From Symbiodinium microadriaticum (taxonomy: Eukaryota > Sar > Dinophyceae > Suessiales > Symbiodiniaceae), in NCBI GenBank assembly GCA_001939145.1, contig LSRX01000255.1, positions 394,195-458,194 on the forward strand: a DNA stretch of 64,000 nt, given 5' to 3'. The translations under genes and the position numbers were made by a program. This document shows, piece after piece, positions 12,092 to 24,000 of the stretch. The notes below the pieces were generated by a model. It worked only from the letters and a program-made list of their open reading frames with translations, ran no database searches and was not told the DNA's origin. The stretch's first letter is position 1, and each line of letters starts with the position of its first letter.

Positions 12092-15000
12092 GTGTCTGTC
12101 TCTCGCTTTTTCTAGAGATGTGTGCCTGCATAGATAGACAGACAGATAGACAGGTGCATAGACAGACAGACAACCAGGCAGGCAGGCAGACAAACAGAGA
12201 GAGGCACAGAGAGAGAGAGAGAGAGATCTCATACTTTATGGCCTTAGCCTGCAAAGTGTCTTGTGCTCGTCTTTCACACCCCTTAGCCTGCAATAACATT
12301 TGCGGGTGGGCATTCTGCCCGGGGGTCTTGATCGACCCCGCATGCCCGGGAGAGAGAGAGAGAGAAAGAGAGAGTGAGAGATAGAGAGACAGATAGATAG
12401 ATAGATAGATAGGCAGAAACTTAGACAGATAGATAGATGGATAGACAGGTAGGTCGATGCACAGGTGGAATATACAGGTAGGTAGATAGACAGATAACCA
12501 GATCGCTAGCTGACTAGCTTAGCCTGCTAAGGTAGCTACATAGATAAATGGATGGATAGATCAGATAGCTATGTAATGCATATATGTACAAAAGGCATTT
12601 GCCCTCGCCCCGCAGCCCCAATCATTTAACCCCTCCCACCCGCCCCTCAAAAAGTGAGGTAAATGTGCAAACATTTAACAAACAATAGCAAACACTCCTG
12701 GACATAAGATTCTTAAACCCCGTAAGCACAAGCCCTAAACCCACCTCAAAAAGACAAGCCCTACCCTCAAGAAAAAGCGCCTCTCTGTACACCCCTTTAC
12801 AAAGCTGTAAACACTTGAATCTTCACACCCCCTTTCACAATTATTAATTGATCCTTAAGGGAGGGTGGTTCAAGCGGGGAGGGTCCTAGGGATCCTTAGG
12901 GAGCTTTAGGGAACCCAAGGGAGCCCTAGGGAGAATTGGGGATTATTGGGTTATATACCCCTCTTAGCACCCCTCCCTTAAGGATCCCGTAAATAATTAT
13001 AAAGCCGGAAGCACCTAAATCCTAGACCCTAAACACCTCAAGCCCTAAACCCTAAACCCCTGGCCCCTGAACCCCTATACCTAAACCTAAACCCCTAAAT
13101 CCTAGACCCGACCCTAAACACCTAAAGCCCGAAACCCTAAGCCCACTTTCAAGGTCTGGGGTCTTCAGGGGTCGCCACGCTACATGGCTCCTGAGCAGCT
13201 CGATGCCAGTGATCACAAGCCGCCTCCTGCCGGATGATCTGGTTTAGGGTTCAGGGTTTAGGGCTTAGGGTTCAGGGTTTAGGGTTCAGGGTTCAGGGTT
13301 TAGGGTTCAGGATTCAGGGTTTAGGGTTTAGGGTTCAGGGTTTAGGGCTTAGGGTTCAGGGTTCAGGGTTTGGGGTTCGGGTTCAGGGTTCGGGGTAGGG
13401 TTCAGGGTTTAGGGTTCAGGGTTCAGGGTTTAGGGTTTAGGGTGTTTTTCAGGGCTCTATGAGGGTACTAAGGGCTGGAGAAGGTACTTGTAGGGTCGTC
13501 CGGGTTCGGTCGTTGAAAATTTGGGGGCTGGGACCTTAGCAGCCTGCGTACGCAGCCTGCGTACTTCTTCAGGCTGTGGACTCATGCAGTTCGGTTCAGG
13601 TTTTAGTTGGCATTTCTGGAAAATGATGGAAAATGGATTCCGGTTCATAATTTACTCCCGGCTTAGGATACCAAGGAGGATTCAGGGAAGAGACTTCAGT
13701 GATCACAAGTTTAGACATTGGTGTTGCAAAAACCGACGGCTGGTTTTTGGAGGCACGACGCAGGGTTTGTCCTAGGTAGTATTAGGGAGACCCCTTAAAG
13801 GGGGCCCTTCTTAACCCTACTTTTGGCTCTCTTCAAAAGGGACAAGGGTCCCCCCAAGCCTAACTCCTGGTTTAGAATTTCATCGGGCCCACCACGTGAA
13901 CCCCAACTCGTACACCCTAAACCCTTAACGACCAAGCGCAGGGGTGCTTCGGGCCTGGGTGCGGGGGCTGTGCGACTCTTTGGGCGCTTTAACTGGGTTT
14001 GCAGTTTCAGATGGAGCCCTTGGAGGTCGCAACAGGTGTTACATGACGCGTTGCGATGATTGTCGGAAGGTTTGTCCTGGGTTCAGGGTTTCGGGGTTTC
14101 TCGGTTCAGCCTGGGGTGTGCTTGCATGCCATTGGATCGGGCAGGTTTCGGGATGACAAGCCTGGGGCTCGAGCTGCGGTGATTGCTGAGAGGTCAACGT
14201 AAGCCGGTCGCTGAAGGTTTCAGGCTTTGACCGCTGAGCATGCAAGGACCAGAATCACAGAGAAAGTGGACATCTGGCAGATGGGATGCGTTCTCATGGA
14301 ACTGCCTCTTGGACTAACGCGGAAGTTCTTGTTACCATCACGTACCGGGTATTATCAAGAAGGGGCGGAGATGGCTCATAAGACTGCTGTCATAGCTACT
14401 ACTACGACGACGACAATGTGACAACTACGACTGCGAATATGCTATGCCGACTCGACGACGACTATTTCGACTATTGCGAAGTTGACTTAAGGTCTTCTGA
14501 GTGCATTCAGGAAAGCATCCGTTGTACAGAGAAATCACATGTTCAGATGAAACGTCTCCTCCGATGATGCTGTGTACATTCAAGGTCCCCGTTAGTACCC
14601 GAGATTCTTTGCGAAGCTAGCCATGCAAAAGTGAAGCTGTCAGCGCCACCTGGGCTTCCGAAGTGCTCAGGTGGTAGCGGAGCTTTGGTTTGCCCTGGGT
14701 AATCCTAGTGGCATCTGGAGCGCACGACATCCGCTGTGCATAGAGTTGGTAGCATGAGTGGTCCGGGGAAAGATGATGAGAGACCTCGCTTGGAGAGATT
14801 CGACGGAACGCAGCCATCACAGTACCGGAGGTGGCGTCGGAAGGCAGAGCTTATGCTCTTAGCTCTTCCGAATACATACACCAAGGAACGGTGGGGAGCG
14901 AAACTCCTTGAGTTCGTGGCCGGCGAAGCTGAAGAGGTGTGCGAAGCTTTGCCACTCGAAAAGATCACCAAGGAGGGCGGCCATACTTTGATTCTGGAAG

Positions 15001-18000
15001 CTCTGGATGAGAGGTATAAGGAACTTCAGAAAGAGGCGCTGCATAACCACTTGCAGGAGTACTTCTATGGCATGCAAATCAGGCCGGGCGAAACCTATCG
15101 CAATCTGGAGGTGCGACTACAGACTGCGTACAGGCGGCTTCAAGAGCATGCGATTGAGTTGCCTCCGGAAGTTCGTGGCTGGTTCTTGATGAGGAAGCTT
15201 CAGCTGGATGCATCAGCAGAGGCTTTGGTGATGACCCACACAAAGGGGTCACTCAAGCATGAAGAGGTCACCCGTGCTATACAAGCGATCTTTCCACAGG
15301 GCGTTGCCAAGAATGTTCATGGGAAGACCAAGGAGGTCTTCGAAGCCGATGACCACGGTGGAACCGTGGATGCCGAGGAGACTGCTGAGGATGTCTTCCA
15401 GGCGGTGGCAGACCAGGTGCAGTCTGCTGATGAGTATGATGATGAGGATGCCTTGGACGTGTTCGAGACCTACAAGGAGGTGCGAAAACGTGTTCAGCAG
15501 AAGAAGCTTGGCAGAGGCTACAAGAACGATGAGAGCAACCAGTGGAAGTTGTCAGGCACGGTTCGTGGAAAAGTGGAATTGCTGAAGAGCAAGACCAAGT
15601 GTCACTTGTGCCATGAACGTGGACACTGGAAGAGAGAATGCCCTCGACGTGGCCAAGGCGGCTCAGGGCGGCAGACTCGTGCCAGTGGTTCCAAGGAGGC
15701 AATGGTGGCAGACGACGGCGTTGATGGGTACAAGGACATCGAGTATGAGCACTTCCTCGACGTGGATGAGATCGGCAAGTTTGAGATATTTCTTGCAGAA
15801 AGAGGCGATCAGGTGGAAGTGGTTTTGGCGAGCCAACAGGAAGCGATGTGTGAGACCGGTGAAGTGAGCGGGGACTTTGAGCGTAGTTTGTCTGAGTTTT
15901 TGAACCATTCGGGAGCCGAGGACATGCGTGCCGATGAGGTATACATGTCTGAGTGCGCGGGTCTTCATGACCATGGGGTTCCTGACACCGCTTGTAGACG
16001 GACTTTAGTGGGTGAGTCAGTGTTGAAGCGAATGTCAGAGACACTAGCGAAGTCGGGGCTGAGGGTTCGCTATGTCAGGGAGAGTCATGAGTTTAGATTC
16101 GGTAATGCTGGGGTGCTTAGGACTTCTGTGACAGCTCTGATTCCGGTGTGTCTCGGAGGCAAGCAGCTGGCGATTAAGGCAGCCGTCTTGCCAGGTACAG
16201 GGTCTGAGACGCCACTTCTTCTGTCGAAGGAACTTTTGCGTAGTTTGCATGTTAAGTTAGACATGGGGAGTGATGTTCTTGAGATAGGTAAGTACAGGGT
16301 CCGGGTGAAACTTCGTGAGACAGAGCGTGGACACTATGCAATTCCGTTGTTCGAGGGCATGCAGAAGTGCAGAGCAGAACTGCAGGAGGTGTCGAATGTG
16401 CCAGCAAAGACGCATGAGGTGAATGCTGCAGAGTTTCTGGTCCCCAGCGTGAAGGATAGCACAGCCGAGGCTCAGCGTTCTGCCTCCGAGCATGAGCTAC
16501 ACGGGCCAAGCCATGAGCGACACCCCGATGATGGGCCACGGCCAGAGTCAACTGATCATGGAGCTGATGGTCGAAGTGGCGAATCAAGCTGCAGCGTCGG
16601 ACGGGCAGCTCACGGACGTGAGTGCCAAAATCCTGGACGAGGCAGCCGATCTCAGCGAAGACGAGCTCGACGCAACAGTGCCAGGCATAGATGGCTCGCT
16701 GGGACAAAGGATCTTCAACATCGGGAAGTTTCAGAAATCAGGCCAGCTCATGACGTTCAAGGTGGCGTACGAGCAGGACAAGAAATATGTGGCGTGGGTG
16801 AGAAAGTTCATCAAGGGCAAGAATCCAGATCCTTCGAAGACCAACCATCCGACAATGTCTCAGTTCAGACTGTACATAGCTCTTCGAGATCAACGAAAGT
16901 CTCTTCGCCTGCAGATGAATCCAGAGCTCAGTGTGCAACCACAAGGACCGTCACCTTCAGTGATGAGTGCTCGCCCAAAGGTGAGGGCGGCAACGGGGCA
17001 GCAGCAGCCCAAGGCAAGAGCTACCGTGGGGGCTCAGCGCAGGGTTCCGATGACCTCCGGCGCCATGAGTGCTGCATCGTCGGCGCGGATGCCGCATCCA
17101 CCAGCGACGGCCTCTCAGTCATCAACGGGATGGGAGGATCAATGGGTGGTGGCGACCGAGCCAGAGTCGGAAACAGCTACGGAGACAGTTCAAGAGCGTC
17201 GCCGCAGGGCCATCCGCGAGCAGATCGAGCTTCTAACGTTTCAGTTGGAGGCGATGCAGGAGGAAGCAGAGGACCTGTGAACTCAGCTGGTACAAGAGAA
17301 CCGGCAGAGTCTATTATGAGCCATGCAGATCGTAAGCTGTGCAGGCGTGGGTTGGAAGCTTGTTCCCGGAAGCCAGTTGAACTTTACGGTGTTCATGAGG
17401 GCATTGATGTGTTGGTTCTTGAAAAGGGTTCCGGTGAAGAAGTGCTCACGGCAGTGGGTCTGAGTGCCAAAGCTATCTTTGATGATTTGTCGGCCGCAAC
17501 GGTTCGACAATCTGCGACTGTCGAGCAGGCTGTGAAAATGATTCGGAAGTTCACTCCCAAGATGGTAGTTGTGAGGCCACCTGATCACATGACCAAAACC
17601 AGAGGTAGCAAAAACATGGTTCGAACGTATCATGCTAGGCAACGTGCTGCTTACACCAGGCTTGTGAGTGCTTGTTGCATGGAGCAGTTTTGTGAAGGTC
17701 GGCTGTTCTGTGTGGAAGATGTGAATGAGTGTATGAGTGAGAGAGTTAGACAGTGGAGAAAGCAGATGAGCGATGACAACATGTTGGTTGTGGAGAGAGT
17801 GGAGAGCGACAACACGTGGAGGGCGTACACGAATTGCAGTCACATTCAGCAACAGATGCAAAAGACGTGGCTGAACATGAAGGAGCTCCAGGATCCCAGG
17901 TGTTTCATGAAGGATGTTGCTGCTGGTGTTCTGAGAGCGAAACAGCAGGTTCATGAAGTGCATGTGGCTCATTGCGTTTACACCATTGAGGATCTGAGAA

Positions 18001-21000
18001 GCGAGGAGGCCCAGGACGATCGTCGTGTCATGACCATCCTTCGTCGTTGTCATGAGAACTTAGGTCATCCATCTCCGGCACGTATGAACATGTTGCTTCG
18101 TGCTGCACATGCGAGTGAGAGAGTGCTGAAGCTTGCAAAGGGATTGCGGTGCGAGACTTGTGATGAGTTAGCGAAGCCCAAATCTCATCATGTGACAAAG
18201 CTGAGGAAGGCAACGGAGTTCAACCAGCAAGTGTGCGTGGATACTTTTGAGCAGGAAGTCAGAGATTGCAAGGTACACTTCCTCAACATCGTCGACGAGG
18301 CCACTGGGTATCAGATGTGCATTCCGTTATGGAAAGGCATGCAAGCTAAACATGTGAGAAACGCCTACAGAAAACACTGGAAACGATGGGCAGGACCTCC
18401 AATTCGGTTGTTTTGTGATGGTGGCAAAGAGTTTGAAGGCGAGTTTGAGCATGGGTTGTCACTTGATGGTACCTTCTGTGACTCGTCAGCGGCATACTCT
18501 CCATGGCAGAATGGCTTGTGTGAGAAGAAAGGTGACATCTGGAAGGTTGCGTTTGCTAAGGCCCAGATTGAAGCCCGTCCACGAAGTAAGCTGGAAGCTC
18601 AAGAGTTGATCGATCAGGTCACTTGCGCAGTCAATAGCATGACCAGGAAGGACGGTTATGCTCCCAATCAGCATGTGTTTGGTCGTGATGTGAGAATTCC
18701 TGGCTTGGTGAGCTCAGACTGTGATCCAGTGATCAACTCAGCATTGGTACAAGGTGAGTCGATCTTTGAAAGACGTGTTGGTTTTCGTGTGGCTGCAAGA
18801 AAAGCCTTCTTGGAGGCTGACAACGATATGAGGCTGAGAAAAGCGATGGAACATCGCACGAGGCCAGAACGCGGACCGTATGAAGTCGGACAGCTTGTGT
18901 TTCTATGGCGCAAGAACCGTTTTGACAATCGGGCTCATTGGCATGGTCCCGCAGTTGTCATCGGAAAGGCTGGAGCGTCCAAGGTTTGGGTTGCACGAGG
19001 CACAAAGGTTTATCGTTGTTGTCCCGAGCAGTTGCGTGCCCTATCTCCGGATCAAGAAGCAACCGTGAAGATGCTTCCTGCTGACATGGTACATGTCAGA
19101 GGATTAGTTAGTGCAAGGGGAGCAGGCAACTTTTATGACTTGAGCATGCTTGACAAGCCGCCAGATACAGAGTCGGAACAAGTTCCTATGCAGGATATGA
19201 TGCCAGACGAAGGCGGTGGCGGTCATCTCGAGGCAGCAGGTGTTGGAAACTGGGATCCAGAAGTTGGTTCAGATGAGGTTTCAGGTCCACAGGTGCCGGT
19301 GCCAATGGTTGTCGAGAGTCGCGATGGTCATCAAGAACGAGCTGTTCCAGCAGGAGAGGAGTCGCCTACAAAGCGGGCTAGAGTCCATGCTCCTATGACG
19401 CCACTTACTCAGATGATGCGGCAAGATCCTGAGATGGTTGACCGAGGTCGACCGAGCAGCAGTGTGAGTCCTGCTTTGCCAAGTGCAGAGAGTATTCCTG
19501 TGCCAAATGCAGATGAACCTGATGATGAGCTTGAGGTGCATGCTTGTGAAGGAGATCATTGGGTTGTAAGTCACAGTCGGGCGAGGCTTGTGAGAGTGCA
19601 TGCTGTCGAAAGGAAAGGTGTGTACATTCCTCCGGTGCATGATCTACCAGTTGATGAACAGTACGTTGACAGCCGGTGTTGTATGGTTGGGTTTGATCGG
19701 CTTGGAAACAAGGTTTGCTGTGAGTATGATTGGAGATGTCAAGAGTCACCAGAGGTGCCAGTTCGTGGAAGGTTCTGGACGGGACACACTGAGTTCTTCC
19801 TGAGAGATGGATGGTCTGTCAAGTCCCAGGAACAAGTTGAGTGCTTTGAGGTGAACATCAAAAAGGGCCGAAAGGAGTTAACTGATCATGAGATTCCCTC
19901 GAGTAAGCGAGAAGGACTGAGCCAGGCCAAATTGAAGGAATGGAAGAAGCTGGTTGATAGTGGTGCGATCCGTGTGCATTCTGGAAAATCAGCTGATAAG
20001 ATTCGGCAATCGCTGGACCGAGGGCGACTGCTTAAGTCGCGATTTGTCTTGACTGAAGCTGATGCTGGAAGTAGTCCGTTGACTTGTGACATCAAGGCCC
20101 GTTGGTGTGTCCGAGGATATCTGGACCCAGATTTGTTGGATCTTGATACAAGTGCTCCGACGCTTACAGCAGAAGGTTTCGCTACGGCGATGCAACTCAT
20201 TGCCTCTCAGAAGTGGAGGCTGAACATTGCTGATGTCGAAGGAGCTTTCTTGAGAGGTGATGCATTGGATCCGAAGCGTGGACGTCTTTTCATTGATCTT
20301 CCCCCAGGTGGAGTTCCAGGAGTTCCAGCAGGGAGTGTTGTGGAGGCAATCAAGACCATATATGGTCTTGCAGATGCGCCAAAAGCATGGTGGCAGTGTT
20401 TTTCGGCGAAGCTACGGTCGCTAGGCATGAAGGTGTCCAGGTTCGATCCTTGTCTGTATTATTATTATGTGAAAGGTAAGGTGTCGGGAACAATTGCCTT
20501 GCATGTTGATGATCTGTGTGCAGGAGGCGACGTAAACTTCCAGAAAGATGTGTTGAAACCGCTGAGAAACATGTTTCCCTTCAAGCATTGGAAAACTGGG
20601 TCGGGTGATTTTCTTGGCAAGAAACTTGAACAACAACCGGATGGTAGCATCAAAATTAGTCAGTGCGACTATGCCCGGCAGATGAAGGGAATTGACTTGA
20701 GCAGAAGCCGTAGACGCGAGAAGACAGAAGCGGTGAGTGAAGACGAGAGAAGACAGATGCGTGGAGTGCTGGGCGCTTTGAACTGGCTAGTGAGTAGCAG
20801 CAGGCCTGACCTTGCAGCTGGATGCTCGCTTCTGCAGCAGAGAGTGTGTGAAGCAACTGTGGCTGATATCATTGAGTTGAATAAGCTTGTCAGTTTGTGT
20901 CATGACAACAGCGGTGCTTATGTGTGGATTCGTAGCATTCCTCTCGAGCAAGTACAGTTTGTTATGTTGTCTGATGCTGCATGGGCAAATGCACAATCGT

Positions 21001-24000
21001 GCTGCAGTCAAGCCGGATACATGGTCGCAGCATGCGACAGCAGACTCTCCAAAGGAGTTTGGGGAACCTTTTCCGTGATGAGATGGAAGAGCTACAAGCA
21101 AGACAGACAGACCCACTCGACACTTGGAGCTGAACTTCTGTCGTTGTCACGGGGTATTGCAGAAGCAAGATGGTTGCGCTCCATGTGGTGTGAAGCCGTC
21201 GTTGCCAGCTATGCCCTGAAGGACGATCGTAACTGGAGCAGTCGAATACCGATAACTGCAGTTATTGATTGCAAACCCGTCTATGATCACGTGGAAGGGC
21301 CGATGATCTCTGTCAAAGACAAGCGTGTGGCCATCGAGATGATGCTGGTGAAAGAAGATATAGCCAGTTATGGTATTTCCTTGAGATGGATGGCTACAAA
21401 GCAGATGATAGTGGACGTTCTCACGAAGAGAGGAGCTCCCATGGGGTTATTTCGGAGTGTTCTTCAGAAAGCGGAGTTTGTTTTGACAGAAGATGAAGAA
21501 GTGGCCAGGATTACTGCAAAGAGGAAAGACGTCTGAACATGTTACTCCCGGGATGTGCGAAGTTGACTTAAGGTCTTCTGAGTGCATTCAGGAAAGCATC
21601 CGTTGTACAGAGAAATCACATGTTCAGATGAAACGTCTCCTCCGATGATGCTGTGTACATTCAAGGTCCCCGTTAGTACCCGAGATTCTTTGCGAAGCTA
21701 GCCATGCACAAGTGAAGCTGTCAGCGCCACCTGGGCTTCCGAAGTGCTCAACTATCAAATACCACTCGCACTGGCACTAGCACACGGTGACAAGAACACA
21801 GCATCGCAATGAAACAGTCCCCCGGCCCTTTCTTTTCCATGCCATTCCGGGAGTGAAAATGCTCTCATTTGCACCTTAGCGCGAACGAAGCAGTCCACAC
21901 AAGCTCTCGATTGATTTCCGTAACTTCCACTTGCCCTTCCGCCACCACTACGACTACGAAGACGACTGCTACTGCTACTGCTACCATTACCACTACCACC
22001 ACTACTACTACTGCTGCTGCTGCTGCTGCTCCTAACACCACTGCAGCTAACGCTATCACTACCTCGGCGACCACCACCACCCCCGAATATTGTGTCATCA
22101 TGCCAAGACAGCCACCATGACGCGGTCGTTGCTAGTGCAGGCGGCTGACTTCTCGAGGCTGTGTAACCGGGGCCTGGAGGTTCCTAAGCCTTTTCTCTTC
22201 TTTTTGGCGCAGTCGTCGTTTCCACCGTAACATCAGCGTTGCCCTAAGGGTCCATGTACTCAAATAGTAAATACTTTGGCCTTAAAGTAGTCCCGATATA
22301 GGTACTTTGGGGCCAAAGTTTATACTATTTGGGTACATGGACCCTTAGGGTTACCAAAGGCAGCATCGCTATCATGACCATTTTCATCACCAGACAAGCA
22401 GGATCCACCTGCTTAAGCCCAAAACCACGTGTTGCCACGGCTTGAGTCGCTCCAAAAACCACGAAGCGCTGAAACTCGAACCCCACAGTTCCTGCTAGAA
22501 CTCAAACGCCAACAGCAACATCACTAAGCCCCAAAACCAAATCCCCCACCCAAAAGCCCTTGATGCAAGAATGAGGATCCCGAAATGCAACGCCTTGTTT
22601 GCCAGGTACTGCCACACTCTACCCTTTGCCAACCTCAGCAGTGTGGCGTCAATCATCACAGAGCTTGTCGCCACTGTGCGAGCATTCATGATGCAGATCT
22701 TGTGTTGATGATACCAATCCTGCATTACCTATAACGACCCTGAACTACGGGTATTACGGTATATTCCTTATTATGGGTAATGCAGGATTTATATCATCCA
22801 CCGTAGTGTTGATTCGATGATTTGGGGCTCGGGAGCGAGGAATCTGAGGGTGCAGGGTTTCGGGTTTCACTGTTTGGTGTATATGGGACTTTCCGAAAAT
22901 TAGGGTACCTTATTTGGGGGTCCTTAGAACAAGGATCCCACCATTTAGGGTACCATATTAGGGTCCCCTATTTTCGGAAATCCCCATATGTGGGCCTGAA
23001 CAGCTACGAACAGTATGCTTTCGGGTTCAGTATATTCGTGTATAGGGCAATTCAACCCCTGTCTTAGATGTCCTGCGATAAAGGCTGTCCAGCTCAGAAA
23101 TCAGGGCTTTTGCGGGTGCTAGGGCCAAGGGCCTGGAATTTCGGGCATTGAGGATTTGATTTCGGGCTTGGGGCCTCGTATGTTGTTCTTTGCCTTTCTT
23201 TCTGCTTCTACTCAACTCCACTCTCCTTTCTGTGAGTGCATCTCTTTAAGCCCAACTTTGCTTGCCCTGGTACGCATTTGGGGTCTTGAACTCTTCAATC
23301 GGCGCGTAAGGCATTGGGTCTCCGAAGTGCTGTGGCTACTCTCGGACTCAGTCAGACTTGGCCAGTGCCCCGTAGTCCTGAACCCTGAAACTCAAATCCA
23401 AGCATCCACCCTGACGAGTAATTACCCGCAACATTCAGAAAAACAAAGAACATATACTATACTATACTATACTATACTATACTATACGATACCAAAATAC
23501 ACTAAAATTAAAATACACCATCATATGTTAGGAACCCACAAGTTATTCGCCGGTGCCCAAAATCATAAACAGCGGCCTCTTCTTGGAGCCTTGGACCCCA
23601 ATTTGTGTTGACTTTCAAGCGGTTCAGTGACGAAAGACAGAAGGGTAGCTATACTTATAATCCATATTAGGGGACCTATAACCCCTTTTAGGGGACCTGT
23701 AACCCATATCAGGGGACTTATAACCCTATTTGGGGACCTGTAACCCATCTTACTGAGAAAGCATGGACCACGGAAGCGCAGGAAGGTCCCTGCTACCTGC
23801 TACCCGAATCCTGACAACCATCCCCAGGTATTTGGAATATTGCCGGTCAATCCGGAAGCAATCCCCAAGGCCCCTGGCACGCCTACAACGATAGAATCCC
23901 TTGAATGTGAAATCTTGGAGTGTTCGACACTAAATCAAGAAGTCCAGAGGGGCTGGTCCGGACGCGGGTTCGCTGATTACTCGCGAGGGGCAGCTATTGC

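Larger units (their letters stand above)
14475..21750 (+). mobile_element. Full-length Ty1/copia LTR retrotransposon
   Basis: 7276 bp. Identical-length LTRs (195 bp, TGCGAAG to GTGCTCA) differ at one position (A at 14628, C at 21709). The element is flanked by a perfect 5-bp target duplication ACTAT (14470-14474 and 21751-21755). A tRNA-Met-like primer site follows the 5' LTR. A single gag-pol frame in the order Gag, zinc knuckle, protease, integrase, reverse transcriptase, RNase H defines the Ty1/copia order. No clear polypurine tract is visible before the 3' LTR. Near-identical LTRs and an unbroken frame point to recent insertion into the kinase intron, in the same transcriptional direction. 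Confidence 0.95.

Noticed and set aside
13815-13845. Relict spliced leader at TTTTGGCTC
   Set aside because: Only nine bases match, the following bases do not continue the leader, and no gene start lies nearby.
15277-16044. 255-codon - strand frame inside gag
   Set aside because: Shadow of the gag-pol frame; His/Pro/Ser-rich and without any recognisable domain, unlike the +1 ORF at 16492.
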